A stretch of DNA of 64,000 nucleotides from Deltaproteobacteria bacterium (GTDB lineage: Bacteria > Desulfobacterota > Binatia > UTPRO1): the NCBI GenBank assembly GCA_029262315.1, contig JAJCZP010000071.1:32169-96168 (forward strand), written 5' to 3'. The position numbers and the translations under genes were made by a program. Of this stretch, positions 25,728 to 35,835 are shown piece by piece. The stretch's first letter is position 1, and every line of letters starts with the position of its first letter. The notes beneath the pieces were generated by a model. That model searched no databases, was not told where the DNA came from, and saw nothing but the letters and a program-made list of their open reading frames with translations.

Positions 25728-27308
25728 CTAGAACTTCGCCGACGGGATGCAGAGCTCGAACTCGGTCTTGGTATCGATGCGACCGCTGTCGAACTGATTC
25801 GCGATGAATACACCCGTGCGCTTCTCGTGCTTCGGCTGCTTGGGATCGATCTTCACGCCCTTGTCGCCGACGGTGAGAATCCCGCACCCGTCCTGGGCAA
25901 TCTCCTTCTTGGCGAGTCGGGCCTTGTAGCAGACGAGATGTGAGCCGGGCTGGTCGATCGCGGCTGGTGTGATCGGCTTCGGCGTGCCCTTGTCCGGGCC
26001 GCTCAGCACGAACGGGGTCCCGGCCTTCTCGGTCGGGTTACAGAGCTTGGTGATACCCTTCAGATCGTAGCGGCGCGTCTGGAACTGGTCGGCGACCTCG
26101 ACCTGCATGCCCTTCGGAAACTTCGGAAGCTTCGTTCCATCGAACCTCTTCCGTTGCAGCTTGGCCTTATAGCAAAGGAAGTGGTCGACTGTATGGCTCC
26201 CGGGGTCGGGCACGATCGCCGGAACGCTCAAGTCCTTCCCGGTCGGGACGAGCAGACTGATGGGACGCTTAGCCTCGAGGAGGAGGTCGTTGCACTGGTT
26301 GACGATCCGGATGCCCGTCCGCGCGCTGAACTTCGGAGCGCCCTTTGCCGCCTTGATTTGATATTCGGTCAGATGGACCAGCGGATCGACGATGCCCTCA
26401 CCGTTTTTGTTGCCCGGGACGCCCAGAGTGAGCGGCTTCTTGACGTCGTAGTCCGCGAAGCGGAACTGATCGGTGAGCGTGACGGGGCCAAACTTCGCGG
26501 GCCGCGGCTGTCCCTTGGTCGGCTTGGTCTTGTAGGTCACGAAGTGATCGAGATCGGGGCTCATCACACGACACGACGCGAGGTTTCCGAAGAGGCCCCC
26601 GGTGCTAAAATTCGGGCCCAACACAGGGATCCGGACCGCGATCTGACACGTGTCCGGTCCGCTGCTCTCTGCCACAGTGTCGGCTGCGCCACTGACGCTT
26701 ACGGTGCGGTCGACCCTGAAGAGGTCGTCGACGAGGCTGCCCCCCGGACAGTCGACGATCGTTGCGGTCGCTGGCGATGGCACCGGCCAGTCGATGTTGA
26801 GCACAATCTCGGCGAACGCGCTCGGGCGGTCCGTATTCACGAGCAGCGAGAAGCTGGTGACGAACTCCACAATCACGGTCACGGCCGCGGGCGACGTATT
26901 GGCGAAGACGATGGCGCCGTTGAACGCATCTTCGAGGGCGTAGCGTAGGCCGCCCGGGTCGGCCTCGCAGGCGAGGTCGACAGCGAGGTCGATGACCGAG
27001 TCGAGGCCATCGTTGGTCGCCGTCGACGTTCCACCGAAGGTCACGTTGCCCGGCTCCGCCTCCTCGAGGATCAGCTGCGTGACCGACGGCGGCGGGTCTT
27101 GAACGGTGAGCGAGAACCCCGCCGGGAAGGCGCCGAGACTCTGTCCGGCATCATTGCGTATGTCGACGATCCGAAACGACGCGGAGCTCGATGCCGAGGC
27201 CAGGGCGGAGACACCGGCGTCGCTGGTCGCTGGCAGGGCGAGCAGGAGAAGCAGCACGAGGAGCGGTAGCCTACGGTCGAGGGAGTGCATGTGCACGATT
27301 CTAGTCAA
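25728..27308 (-). CDS. Secreted protein with tandem CYK-type modules
   Basis: A 526-residue exported protein with a signal peptide to about residue 31 (LLLLLALPATSDA). The N-terminal half is beta-rich without repeats. The C-terminal half holds four tandem modules that open with a Tyr-Lys strand (VDHFLCYKAKL, GSHLVCYKARL) and close with an LCxP strand (LCNPTEK, LCIPSAKF). The same module, including ANxx followed by CxPS, ends the protein at 54364-56175. The start is a TTG with GGGGAGG four bases upstream. Function is unknown; extracellular binding or surface-layer roles are possible. Confidence 0.75.
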   Translation of the reverse strand: MTRIVHMHSLDRRLPLLVLLLLLALPATSDAGVSALASASSSASFRIVDIRNDAGQSLGAFPAGFSLTVQDPPPSVTQLILEEAEPGNVTFGGTSTATNDGLDSVIDLAVDLACEADPGGLRYALEDAFNGAIVFANTSPAAVTVIVEFVTSFSLLVNTDRPSAFAEIVLNIDWPVPSPATATIVDCPGGSLVDDLFRVDRTVSVSGAADTVAESSGPDTCQIAVRIPVLGPNFSTGGLFGNLASCRVMSPDLDHFVTYKTKPTKGQPRPAKFGPVTLTDQFRFADYDVKKPLTLGVPGNKNGEGIVDPLVHLTEYQIKAAKGAPKFSARTGIRIVNQCNDLLLEAKRPISLLVPTGKDLSVPAIVPDPGSHTVDHFLCYKAKLQRKRFDGTKLPKFPKGMQVEVADQFQTRRYDLKGITKLCNPTEKAGTPFVLSGPDKGTPKPITPAAIDQPGSHLVCYKARLAKKEIAQDGCGILTVGDKGVKIDPKQPKHEKRTGVFIANQFDSGRIDTKTEFELCIPSAKF

Positions 27309-27398
27309 AGAACCTCCCCGCGGGAAACTCGATTCGTCGGGCTCGCGTCCCCCGCGGGTGAGATCTCACGCAAACCTCACCCGCAGGCGGCACCAGAA

Positions 27399-28457
27399 TC
27401 AGGTGTAATGACTCCGCCGTTTCACCGCGACTTCGCGCTCGAGGTAGAAGATTTCGATCTTCTTTGTCTCGCCGTCCTTCCGGACGAACTTGTGGCCGCG
27501 AAGGATCGTGTCGAGGACGCCGAGGTCGGGGCGACCGTCGAAGTCGCGCGTGGCGGTGATCTCGGTGGAGGCGAAGACGGTGTCACCGGCGAAGATTGGG
27601 GCGGTGTGGCGTCCGGTGACGTAGCGAATGTCGGCCAGCGCGTTGTCGCCGACGTCGGCCGACGAGATGCCGAGGCAGAGGTTGAACGGGATGCCACCGA
27701 ACACGATCAGCTTGCCACCGACGAAACGATCGGGATTCTCCTCGACCATCCACTGATTGCAGTGCACCTGCGACGTATTGTCGAGGATGCCGGTGAGCAT
27801 GATGTGGTCGGTCGTGACGACGCGCGCGCGTGTGTGCTCGAGCGTGTCGCCGGCCGTGAAATCCTCGAAGTAGGTGTCGGGGCTGCTGAAGTGCGCTAGC
27901 TCCGCGTACTTCGCCTTCGGATCGTGCGCTGGAATCTCGAGCGACACCGGAATGTCCTTCGGCTCGAACTGCGCATCGGACACCTTGGCATTCTCGTCGC
28001 GCTTCCAGACTTGCACCTTGCGCTGGAAGGTGAGGACGACCTCGCCACGTTGATTGCGGCCGGTGGTCTGGACGTGCACGACGCCGAGGGTCGGATTCTT
28101 GGACGAGGGACGGACGCCGAGCACGAGCGTCTCGGCCTCGAGCGTATCGCCGACGCATACGGGCGCCCCGAAGCGCATGTCGATGTATTCGAGATTGGCG
28201 CGGGCGTTCTCCGATACGTCCTCGACGCTCTGGCTGAACACGACGAGCATGACGAGCCCCGGGTTCACCACCAAGCCCGGATAGCCGTAGGCCTGCGCGT
28301 ACGGAAGATTCTTGCTCAAGGGGTTCGCCGTCATCGAGAAATCGGTGAACAGGGCGAACAACCCTTCGGTGATGGTCTTACCGAGCTTGTGCCTGTAGAC
28401 GGCGCCGGGCTCGAAATCTTCTAGAAAGTGTCCGTGATGCTTACGGATAATGGCCAT
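27399..28457 (-). CDS. MaoC-like mesaconyl-CoA hydratase / beta-methylmalyl-CoA dehydratase
   Basis: A 352-residue double hot-dog hydratase. The first half has HGHFLEDFEPGAVYRH, then NARANLEYIDMRFGAPV and a VGDTLEAETLVLG strand; the second half repeats the fold with DTYFEDFTAGDTLEHTRAR and CNQWMVEE. This pattern is that of mesaconyl-CoA hydratase (Mch) and beta-methylmalyl-CoA dehydratase (Mcd) in the ethylmalonyl-CoA and 3-hydroxypropionate routes. It would supply the substrate for a malyl-CoA/beta-methylmalyl-CoA lyase. No pathway partner is adjacent. Confidence 0.82.
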   Translation of the reverse strand: MAIIRKHHGHFLEDFEPGAVYRHKLGKTITEGLFALFTDFSMTANPLSKNLPYAQAYGYPGLVVNPGLVMLVVFSQSVEDVSENARANLEYIDMRFGAPVCVGDTLEAETLVLGVRPSSKNPTLGVVHVQTTGRNQRGEVVLTFQRKVQVWKRDENAKVSDAQFEPKDIPVSLEIPAHDPKAKYAELAHFSSPDTYFEDFTAGDTLEHTRARVVTTDHIMLTGILDNTSQVHCNQWMVEENPDRFVGGKLIVFGGIPFNLCLGISSADVGDNALADIRYVTGRHTAPIFAGDTVFASTEITATRDFDGRPDLGVLDTILRGHKFVRKDGETKKIEIFYLEREVAVKRRSHYT

Positions 28458-28608
28458 GGGGCGCCAGGATTAACACGCTCGCCCCGACCGTCAACATCGC
28501 CGGCGCGGCGTGCCACACGGACAGGGCCCAGTGGCGTTTCGGACTGCGGAACCCACGATCCAACCGGACCATGCGCGCTCGCCGGTTAGACGTGAGCGGG
28601 CGACCCCG

Positions 28609-29082
28609 TCAGCCGGTCGGACAGTGACTGATGCCGCGCTTGGCGAAGTACTGCTGATGGTAGTCCTCGGCACGGCAGAACGGCGCCGCGGCAGTGATCT
28701 CGGTGACGATCGGCCGTGTGAAGCGGCTGCTCTCGGCCGCACGACTCTTCGACGCCTCGGCCTGCTCCCGCTGCTCATCTGAGTGAAAGAAGATCGCCGA
28801 GCGGTACTGCGTGCCGACATCGGGCCCCTGACGGTTCATCGTCGTCGGATCGTGGTTCGCCCACAACACGTCGAGGAGCGCCTCGTAGGACACGCGCGCG
28901 GGATCGAACTCGACCTGCACGACCTCGGCGTGACCCGTCCGGCCCGTACAGACGTCCTCGTAGGTCGGATTCTCGGTCGTTCCACCCGCATAGCCGACGG
29001 CCGTCCCTGTCACGCCCTCGACGTGTCGAAACGCCTCCTCGATACCCCAGAAGCACCCTGCGCCAAACGTTGCAACGGCCAT
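28609..29082 (-). CDS. msrA: Peptide methionine (S)-S-oxide reductase
   Basis: A 157-residue MsrA enzyme with the active-site GCFWG at residues 9-13 (Cys10). The downstream family segments [28 protein letters not shown] and [23 protein letters not shown] are present in order. It reduces S-methionine sulfoxide in proteins, and late cysteines near residues 136 and 154 can serve as resolving residues. AAGGAGG precedes the ATG by about ten bases. It stands alone. Confidence 0.96.
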   Translation of the reverse strand: MAVATFGAGCFWGIEEAFRHVEGVTGTAVGYAGGTTENPTYEDVCTGRTGHAEVVQVEFDPARVSYEALLDVLWANHDPTTMNRQGPDVGTQYRSAIFFHSDEQREQAEASKSRAAESSRFTRPIVTEITAAAPFCRAEDYHQQYFAKRGISHCPTG

Positions 29083-29361
29083 GCCTGCGGCCCTCCTTCT
29101 CTCTTCAGCAGTAGCATGCCAGCGGACTGGAGTTACAGGCCCTGCAACGTACGGCGCTGCGTGCCCGACGAAGATTCCACGTGGGGCCGCTCGGAGCACT
29201 ATCCACCCCGGGTCTAGCAACGAATTCGGGCACGCTCGGTCGCTCGCGACGCTACGTGACGCATGCTATTCCACCCGCACCGCAACACGGGTCCTGAACC
29301 ACAGCATTCCGAGATCTGGAAGACGAAACACGGCGTTGCACGCCGCACAACGGAGGGAAGC

Positions 29362-31659
29362 ATGCGCTACTCGCACGTCGTTTCATTGATCGCACTCAGC
29401 GGCCTGATCGCTGGCTGCGTCGCCACTGGCCATCGCGGCACGCAGAGCGCCGAGTTCAAGGGCAAGATCGGCCGCACCTACGAGGAGAGCGAAGAGTGGT
29501 GGGCCAAGCGCACACGTCCCCCCGAAGGCGCACCCAACGTCATCATCTTTCTCCTCGACGACACAGGCTTCGCCCAGATCGGCTCCTTCGGCGGCCTGGT
29601 CGAGACCCCCAACATCGACAAGCTCGCCGATGGTGGGCTCCGCTACAACAACTTCCACACGACGGCACTGTGCTCGCCGTCGCGCGCGAGCCTGATGGCC
29701 GGCCGCAACCCGCACGCGATCGGTCTCGGCAGCCACGCGCTGACGGCGATGGGCTTCCCCGGCTACAACGCGATCGTGCCGCCGTCGGCGAAGTCGGTGG
29801 CGAACTATCTCGAGGACGCCGGCTACATCAACTACGCGCTCGGGAAGTGGGACCACACACCGCTCTACGAGGTCTCGCAGATCGGCCCGTTCGATCGTTG
29901 GCCGAGCGACGAAGGCTTCGCTCACGCCTACACCTTCATGGCCGCGGACGTGCATGAGTTCATTCCGGTGATGTGGGACGACCATCATCCCGAGCCGTAC
30001 CGGAAGACCGAGCATCTGGACAAAGACCTCGCCGACCGTGCGAATGCCTACATCACCGGCCACAAGTCGCTCGATCCCGAGCTGCCCTTCATGATGCTTT
30101 GGGCGTCGGGCTCGATGCACTCGCCGCATCACGCACCCGACTCGTACCTGAACAAGTACAAGGGCAAGTTCGACATGGGCTGGGACGAGGCGCGGGAGCA
30201 GATTCTGGCCAATCAGAAGAAGCTCGGCATCGTGCCCGCGGACACCAAGCTGACCGACCGCATCGACGAAATCCCCGCCTGGGATTCCCTCTCCGCGGAT
30301 GAGAAGAAGCTCTACATCCGACAGATGGAAGTGTTCGCGGCGCAACTCGAACACGTCGACCACCAGATTGGTCGCGTCGTCGAGACCCTCGAGCGCATCG
30401 GCGAACTCGACAACACGCTGATCTTCGTCACCTCCGACAACGGCGCCAGCGGCGAAGGCGGGCTCGCCGGCACATTCAACGAGACCTACGTGCTGAACGG
30501 CATGCAGACGCCCTTCGATGCTAACATGCGGCATCTCGAGCGCTGGGGACAGTGGGACACGTACCCACACTACCACGCCGGCTGGGCCATGGCCGGGAAC
30601 ACCCCCTTCAAGTACTTCAAGCAGTCGGAGCACCGAGGCGGGCAGGCCGATGCGTTGGTCGTCCACTGGCCGAACGGCATCGAAGCCGAGGGCGAGATCC
30701 GTGGCCAGTACCATCACATCACCGACATCGCACCGACGATTCTGGCCGCCACAGGCGTCGAGGTTCCGGAGGAGCACCACGGCATCCCGCAACAGCCGCT
30801 GACCGGCATTCCGATGAACTACTCGTTCGACGCCGCCGATGCTCCGAACGCCAAGAAACGCCAGTACTACGAAATGTTCGGCAACCGCGCGATCTGGGTC
30901 GACGGTTGGAAGGCGGTCACGTTGCACGCCAACCGCATGCCCTGGGACATCAACGTCCGTGGCGATTTCGAGAAAGACGTGTGGGAACTCTACCACGTGT
31001 CCGAGGACTTCTCGGAAAGTACCGACCTGGCCGCCGAGAACCCCGAGAAGCTCGAAGAGTTGAAGGCGATCTTCGAAGAGGAAGCCTGGGCGAACAACGT
31101 CTACCCGCTGTACGACGACATGATTCAGCGGATGGCCAACATCAACAACATCCTGTTCGGCGATCAGAAGGAGTTCACGTACTACGCCCCAGGCGCAGTG
31201 CGCATCGCGGAGAAGGCCTCCGCCCCCGTCAAGAACCGGTCGCACACCATCGAGACGACCATCGACCTCCAGGGTGACGAGCAGGGTGTCATTCTAGCGT
31301 GCGGTGGCATGACCGGCGGGTACTCGATGTACATCAAGGGCGGCCGGGCGCACTTCGACTACAACTTCCTCGACGGCGTGCACTACCATCTCACGTCGCC
31401 GCGTCTCCCCAAGGGGAAGACGGACCTGAAGTTCAACTTCATCAAGACGAAGGAGTTCGGCGGCACCGGTGAGCTGTACGTCAACGGCAAGAAGGTCGAC
31501 GACGCGGAGTTTCCGCAGATGCACATCAGCACCTACTCGCTAGCCGAGACCTTCGACGTCGGCAGGGACACCGGCACGCAGGTCGACCCGAACTACGAGG
31601 GCAGCCCCTTCCCCTTCGACGGTGAGATCGATCGGGTGGTCATCACCCTGAGGGACTAG
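29362..31659 (+). CDS. Lipoprotein arylsulfatase with C-terminal lectin-like domain
   Basis: A 765-residue sulfatase. LIAGC at residues 15-19 is a lipobox, so it should be lipid-anchored at Cys19. The metal Asp pair is in FLLDDTGF (66-67). CSPSRASL (104-111) holds the cysteine matured to formylglycine (Cys104) with Arg108. Later segments include VTSDNGAS and HHITDIAPTIL. Residues about 590-765 form a beta-sandwich (LamG/concanavalin-like) that may bind glycan. It hydrolyses a sulfate ester outside the cytoplasm, and no maturase gene is visible. GGAGGGAAGC precedes the ATG. Confidence 0.9.
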   Translation: MRYSHVVSLIALSGLIAGCVATGHRGTQSAEFKGKIGRTYEESEEWWAKRTRPPEGAPNVIIFLLDDTGFAQIGSFGGLVETPNIDKLADGGLRYNNFHTTALCSPSRASLMAGRNPHAIGLGSHALTAMGFPGYNAIVPPSAKSVANYLEDAGYINYALGKWDHTPLYEVSQIGPFDRWPSDEGFAHAYTFMAADVHEFIPVMWDDHHPEPYRKTEHLDKDLADRANAYITGHKSLDPELPFMMLWASGSMHSPHHAPDSYLNKYKGKFDMGWDEAREQILANQKKLGIVPADTKLTDRIDEIPAWDSLSADEKKLYIRQMEVFAAQLEHVDHQIGRVVETLERIGELDNTLIFVTSDNGASGEGGLAGTFNETYVLNGMQTPFDANMRHLERWGQWDTYPHYHAGWAMAGNTPFKYFKQSEHRGGQADALVVHWPNGIEAEGEIRGQYHHITDIAPTILAATGVEVPEEHHGIPQQPLTGIPMNYSFDAADAPNAKKRQYYEMFGNRAIWVDGWKAVTLHANRMPWDINVRGDFEKDVWELYHVSEDFSESTDLAAENPEKLEELKAIFEEEAWANNVYPLYDDMIQRMANINNILFGDQKEFTYYAPGAVRIAEKASAPVKNRSHTIETTIDLQGDEQGVILACGGMTGGYSMYIKGGRAHFDYNFLDGVHYHLTSPRLPKGKTDLKFNFIKTKEFGGTGELYVNGKKVDDAEFPQMHISTYSLAETFDVGRDTGTQVDPNYEGSPFPFDGEIDRVVITLRD

Positions 31660-31667
31660 TCCGCACG

Positions 31668-31708
31668 CGCGGTCTCGGCGGCAGTTGGCATGAGCCGCCG
31701 AGACCGCG
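31668..31708 (+). terminator. Strong hairpin after the sulfatase gene
   Basis: CGCGGTCTCGGCGGC (31668-31682) and GCCGCCGAGACCGCG (31694-31708) form a perfect 15-bp stem with an 11-base loop, eight bases after the sulfatase stop. No U-run follows, so it could be a terminator, an attenuator or an mRNA-stability element ahead of the MaoC pair. Confidence 0.6.
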
Positions 31709-31750
31709 TATGCACATGAGCCCCAACCCGCATTCAAGGAGGTTCCCACC

Positions 31751-32248
31751 GTGGCAGGACCCGAATTCGAGATCACCGCTGAGATGAAGCAAGCGATCGG
31801 CGTCGCAAGCCCGCCGTGGACCTACGAGGTCACCACGACGAGCGTACGTTCCTTCGCACGCGGCGTCGGCTACACCGACCCGGTCTACTTCGACGTCGAC
31901 GCCGCCAAAAAGGCCGGCTATCGCAGTCTCCCGGCGCCACCAACGTACCTCGGCACCCCTGTCTTCATTCCTGGGCAGTCGAGCGACACCTTCAGCACGC
32001 CGAACACGGGTGTGCCGACGGTGAAACACGGCCTGTCCGGCCTGCTCGATGGCGGCACCGAGACCGAGTACCTGGAGCAGATCTGCGCGGGCGATACGCT
32101 CACCGCGGTGAGCAAGGTGTCCGATCTTCAGATCCGCGAGAGCAAGTCGCTCGGCAAGATGCTGATCACGACGATGGAGACGACGTTTACGAATCAAGCG
32201 AGCGGGAAAGTCGTCGCCACGCAGCGCGCCCAGGCGATTTTCTACTAG
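31751..32248 (+). CDS. MaoC-type hydratase subunit, N-terminal (HadA-like) type
   Basis: A 165-residue hot-dog protein of the FAS1/MaoC-N type, with VRSFARGVGYTDPVYFDVDAAKKAG and PAPPTYLGTPVF. It lacks the catalytic Asp-His of hydratases, as is normal for the substrate-binding half of split hydratases such as HadA of HadAB. It should pair with the protein encoded nine bases downstream. The start is a GTG with AAGGAGG upstream. The pair would hydrate or dehydrate acyl-CoA or acyl-ACP. Confidence 0.78.
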   Translation: MAGPEFEITAEMKQAIGVASPPWTYEVTTTSVRSFARGVGYTDPVYFDVDAAKKAGYRSLPAPPTYLGTPVFIPGQSSDTFSTPNTGVPTVKHGLSGLLDGGTETEYLEQICAGDTLTAVSKVSDLQIRESKSLGKMLITTMETTFTNQASGKVVATQRAQAIFY

Positions 32249-32257
32249 GAGGCGATC

Positions 32258-32677
32258 GTGAGTATGACGTGGAATGACGTTTCAGAAGGGGCGACATTGC
32301 CCAAGCTCGAGAAGCAGCCCGGAGTCTCGCAGCTCGTGAAATACGCGGCCGGCTCGGGCGACTTCAACCCGCTCCATCACGACTACAACTTTCCGCAGGT
32401 GAAGCAGATCGGCTCCATCATCGTGCACGGACGGTTCAAGTACGCGACCCTCGGTGAGTTCGTCTCGAACTGGCTCGGCCACAATGGACGGATCAAGAAC
32501 ATCTCCTGCCAGTACCGCGGTATGGATCTGCCCGATCAGCCGATCATCTGTGGCGGCGCGGTCGCGCGGAAGTGGGAAGAGAACGGCGAGAAACTGGCGG
32601 AGGTCGAAATCTGGACCGAGAACGCCGAAGGGAAAAAGACGACGCCTGGAAAGGCCGTCGTCGTCTTCAACAGCTAA
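32258..32677 (+). CDS. MaoC-type (R)-hydratase catalytic subunit (HadB-like)
   Basis: A 139-residue hot-dog hydratase. SGDFNPLHHD (residues 33-42) supplies catalytic Asp35 and His40, and the later GSIIVHGRFKYATLGEF is the usual MaoC continuation. It forms the active subunit with the upstream HadA-like partner, catalysing reversible hydration of a 2-enoyl thioester. The start is a GTG with AGGAGG. Its location downstream of a sulfatase could mean use of a sulfated lipid or steroid, but that is inference. Confidence 0.85.
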   Translation: MSMTWNDVSEGATLPKLEKQPGVSQLVKYAAGSGDFNPLHHDYNFPQVKQIGSIIVHGRFKYATLGEFVSNWLGHNGRIKNISCQYRGMDLPDQPIICGGAVARKWEENGEKLAEVEIWTENAEGKKTTPGKAVVVFNS

Positions 32678-32688
32678 ATCGGGGCCGC

Positions 32689-32723
32689 CAACCCGTAGCG
32701 TCGTTCGGCGGCGCTACGGGTTG
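32689..32723. terminator. Bidirectional hairpin between convergent genes
   Basis: CAACCCGTAGCG (32689-32700) and CGCTACGGGTTG (32712-32723) form a perfect 12-bp stem with an 11-base loop. The right arm includes the stop of the minus-strand protease gene. No U-run is present on either side. It lies where the two transcripts converge. Confidence 0.6.
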
Positions 32724-35143
32724 CAGCCGCACGGATACGCCCCGAAGCCCGGAACACGAGCTGTATCGACACAGCTCCCGGCAACGTCGCTGAGGCAGGC
32801 GACACACTCGACGAGATCACCGAGCGTCGTTACCGACCCGAAACATACCGCACCACCGCTCGCGCTCGCCGCATCGCTGCACTCGGCGCCAAAGCCGATA
32901 GCCGCGACTGTCGTGTCATCGGCGCCACCGCTCCCCGGAAAGAAGGAGCCCCCGGGGCCGACGAGCGAGTCGTCGCACGAGCGGTCGTCGCCGCCGCAGG
33001 CGCGACAAATCTTCGTCACATAGCGCGCCTCCGCCTTCTGGATCTTGTCAGCCGCCTTCCGGCCTTTGCTTCCGGCGGCAGCGGCGCCGTCCGGACAATG
33101 GTCGTCGTGCTTGCCGCGGAGCCGGCCTTCCCAACACTTCTGCACGGTCTTGTCCCGAGTGACGGCAAGCCGTGCCGCTTCTCGGCCGATCGTGCGCTGA
33201 CACCTGTTCAGATCCTTCGCGACATCCGGGTCAGCCGCGACCATGCTGTCGAAGAGACCCGTCGTGGAACGCGCGGTCGCCGCACTGGCAATGCATTCGA
33301 CGCACGCGCTCACGTCGGCGCAGTCGAAGATTCCGAAGCTACAGCCGCTCGCGCCAAAGTCGGGACAGGTCGAGGCGAACCCGAGCGCGGCTGGATCTTC
33401 CTCTGTCAGGTCACCGTCGCACACGCGGTTGTCGCCGCCACAACGCGCTGCGATCTTCTTGACGAGCTTGGACGCGGCCTTGGCGAGCTTGGTTGCGGTC
33501 TTCGGGTCGGCCTCGCAGAAGGTGCCGGACGGGAGCTTCCCTGCGAGCTTCCGATCCTCGCACTTGTGCAGCGCACGCACGCGGGCGGTCACGAGCTTCG
33601 CGGACTCCTTGGCGATCACTCGCTGACAGAGGGTGGCGGCGGCCGTCACGGGCGTTGGTGTTGGTCCGGTCGGGGCGGGCGGCGGCGTACACGCTAGGCG
33701 GGGCGTCGCGGTCACCGTCGGCGTCACGGTTGGGGTAGCCGTTGCGGTCGGTGTCGCGGTGACCGTCGGGGTCGCCGTGACGGTGGCCGTCGGTGTGACC
33801 GTCGGAGTCGCCGTGGGCGTCACGGTCGCGGTCGCCGTCGGCGTCACGGTGGGCGTGGGCGTCACAGTCGGCGCCGTGGAAGTCGCCGTTGGAGTCGGCG
33901 TCGCACTGAGGGTTGGAGTGGGCGTCACGGTTGGGGTCGGGGTCGCCGTTGGTGTGGGCGTTGGCGTCGCGGTCACGGTCGCCGTCGGCGTCACGGTGGC
34001 CGTGGGCGTCGCGGTCGGTGTGGGGGTCGGGGTCACGGTCGCTGTAGGCGTTGCCGTCAACGTGGGCGTCGCCGTGACGGTGGCTGTGGCGGTCAGCGTT
34101 GGCGTGGCCGTGGCAGTCGTCGTCGGCGTCAGCGTGGGCGTGCTGGTTGTGGTCGGCGTTGGAAAACTGAACTCGTCGTTGAAGAACCAATTGTAGCCTG
34201 TGTTCATCGAGATCGAGGCCGAGGTGATGCGGGCATGGGTCCCGTTCAAGAACGAGCCGCCGACCGAGCAGGATGCGAACGACGAGACGCTGTCGAACCG
34301 GACCACGATGTCACACGAACTCGTCTGCCCGGCATAGGTGAGCACGAGGGCATAATCGTCGCCCGTCCCCGCGGCCTCGTCGAGACCACTCATGGCGTAG
34401 CGAAGTGTCGCCACATCATCGTGGGCAAGTTGGCGCTGATCCTCGTCGCTGAACGCCCCCTGCTGCATCACCGCCTCGGTATTCGACACGCCGAAGAGGG
34501 TCGACACGGTCCGATCGGCATTGGTCGCGAACAAGTGCCCGGCGGGCAAGGCCGACAGATCACGGCTGTACGAACTGGTATCCACTGTCCCCGCGATGCT
34601 GAACGGATTGTTGTTGGCACGCTGGAACCAGTGGAGATTCACGTCGTCCCCACGGACGTCATCGCTCGAGCCGATGACGCCGTCGCTCCCCGGATCGGTG
34701 CCATAGATGTTGTCGGCGCCGTTGGCCGCCTTGGTGTAGTTGCGGTCGTTCCCGGATAGGCCCGACTCGGTCGCGAGATTCGGGTGCGCGAGGCCGAGGC
34801 AGTGCCCGACCTCGTGGACGAGCGTCGACTCGACGTCGATGAAGCCGGACGGGATGTTGTTGCTACCTCCGAAGACAAGATTGCCTGTCGTCGGCAAGAG
34901 CGCATTGTAGGTCGCGACGAGATTCTGCAAGGAGATGGCGGAATCGGCCGCGTGCGGAAACGCGGGGTCGACGCACACCGAAACGCTGACCGTGCCCCCG
35001 GTGCCAAGATATCCTTTCGGGTGGGCAACGGCATCCGGGTTGGATTCACCCGCGAAGATGTAGGCCCCCGCCAAAGCCGCTCGCGGCCCGAGGGCATAAC
35101 TCGCAATGACCACGGCGGTGACGACGCAAGCGCGCAGCGTCAT
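32714..35143 (-). CDS. Secreted metzincin-like protease with Thr/Pro stalk and Cys-rich tail
   Basis: An 809-residue exported protein. The signal peptide ([20 protein letters not shown], ending ALA) precedes a zincin domain with [11 protein letters not shown] (residues 110-120), the HExxHxxGxxH zinc motif of matrixin/metzincin peptidases. After a beta-rich region comes a stalk of about 150 residues of alternating Thr-Pro dipeptides. The C-terminus holds two copies of a cysteine-rich module ([41 protein letters not shown]). The start with a canonical signal peptide was preferred over one nine codons longer that overlaps the upstream stop as ATGA. Probable extracellular protease attached through the stalk. 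Confidence 0.82.
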   Translation of the reverse strand: MTLRACVVTAVVIASYALGPRAALAGAYIFAGESNPDAVAHPKGYLGTGGTVSVSVCVDPAFPHAADSAISLQNLVATYNALLPTTGNLVFGGSNNIPSGFIDVESTLVHEVGHCLGLAHPNLATESGLSGNDRNYTKAANGADNIYGTDPGSDGVIGSSDDVRGDDVNLHWFQRANNNPFSIAGTVDTSSYSRDLSALPAGHLFATNADRTVSTLFGVSNTEAVMQQGAFSDEDQRQLAHDDVATLRYAMSGLDEAAGTGDDYALVLTYAGQTSSCDIVVRFDSVSSFASCSVGGSFLNGTHARITSASISMNTGYNWFFNDEFSFPTPTTTSTPTLTPTTTATATPTLTATATVTATPTLTATPTATVTPTPTPTATPTATVTPTATVTATPTPTPTATPTPTVTPTPTLSATPTPTATSTAPTVTPTPTVTPTATATVTPTATPTVTPTATVTATPTVTATPTATATPTVTPTVTATPRLACTPPPAPTGPTPTPVTAAATLCQRVIAKESAKLVTARVRALHKCEDRKLAGKLPSGTFCEADPKTATKLAKAASKLVKKIAARCGGDNRVCDGDLTEEDPAALGFASTCPDFGASGCSFGIFDCADVSACVECIASAATARSTTGLFDSMVAADPDVAKDLNRCQRTIGREAARLAVTRDKTVQKCWEGRLRGKHDDHCPDGAAAAGSKGRKAADKIQKAEARYVTKICRACGGDDRSCDDSLVGPGGSFFPGSGGADDTTVAAIGFGAECSDAASASGGAVCFGSVTTLGDLVECVACLSDVAGSCVDTARVPGFGAYPCGCNP
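33703..34160. repeat. Thr-Pro coding repeat tract
   Basis: About 458 bases of near-periodic GC-rich sequence encode the Thr/Pro stalk of the secreted protease. The period is a multiple of six bases, mainly ACx-CCx codon pairs on the minus strand with Thr, Val and Ala substitutions. Copy changes would be in frame. The opposite strand is also open but is only a Val/Gly shadow of the repeat. Confidence 0.85.
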
Positions 35144-35166
35144 GCCCGCGCGAGCCTCCCGCACCA

Positions 35167-35835
35167 TCATTGCGCCGCCGCCGTATGCACGCGATCGATC
35201 AGCGCGCGAAGTTCCTCACGAGCCTCTGCCAACGCCGCAAGGGTACCGACCGAAGGATGCCGTGCGAGGTCGTTCCGAAGACCGCGCCACTCGGCGCGAT
35301 GGGTGATCGATGCCGGGAGCGCCGTCGCGCCGGCTGGCACCGTGGCCGCGAGCGCGAGCTCGACGATCGTCGTCGACGCGTCGGTGACGGCCGCCAGGAC
35401 GACACCGCCCCCACCGGACGTGAGTGCCGCCGCACGCGCGGTCTCGGCAAGATGCAGCTCGTGGCGAACGGCGCTGCCGTCGAACTGGGGAACGCCCTTG
35501 GCAACGAGCGATGCGACGAGCGCATCGACCTCCGCGCGCGGAAGCGTCGTCGTGTGGTCGCCCGCCCGACGCATGTACGGGGGATAGTGCACGGTCGCGG
35601 TGCCGTCGCCACGAATGGTCAGCGTGGTCCCGCCCTCGGTCTCTGCAAGCTCGCCGGGAATCTCGATGTAGCGAACCACGATGTCGGACGCGGCGTGCGA
35701 GTAGGCGAAGCCCGCGTTCGCGACGTCCTCGGCAACCGCATCGGGCGCGGCGACAACCGTAGCCGCGGCGACCAGCGCGCCGCAGAGACTTGCGGCAAAC
35801 CCTGGGGCCCGACGATGCGCTCCGAACCGGCTCAC
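35167..35835 (-). CDS. Exported protein of unknown function
   Basis: A 222-residue protein with a signal peptide to about residue 35 ([18 protein letters not shown]). The mature part alternates beta strands such as [15 protein letters not shown] with an Ala-rich helical C-terminus ([18 protein letters not shown]). I do not recognise it. A GTG start was chosen because it gives a clean signal peptide; a GTG ten codons upstream is possible, and neither has a good ribosome site. Its stop overlaps a possible upstream start of the metalloprotease gene, so the two are co-transcribed. Confidence 0.6.
   Translation of the reverse strand: MSRFGAHRRAPGFAASLCGALVAAATVVAAPDAVAEDVANAGFAYSHAASDIVVRYIEIPGELAETEGGTTLTIRGDGTATVHYPPYMRRAGDHTTTLPRAEVDALVASLVAKGVPQFDGSAVRHELHLAETARAAALTSGGGGVVLAAVTDASTTIVELALAATVPAGATALPASITHRAEWRGLRNDLARHPSVGTLAALAEAREELRALIDRVHTAAAQ

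Noticed and set aside
29383..31245. 620-codon open frame antisense to the sulfatase
   Set aside because: It is a shadow of the sulfatase, without domain content or ribosome site.
33633..34196. Long plus-strand open frame rich in Val and Gly, antisense to the protease stalk
   Set aside because: It is the reverse reading of the Thr/Pro repeat; no start context or domain supports translation.
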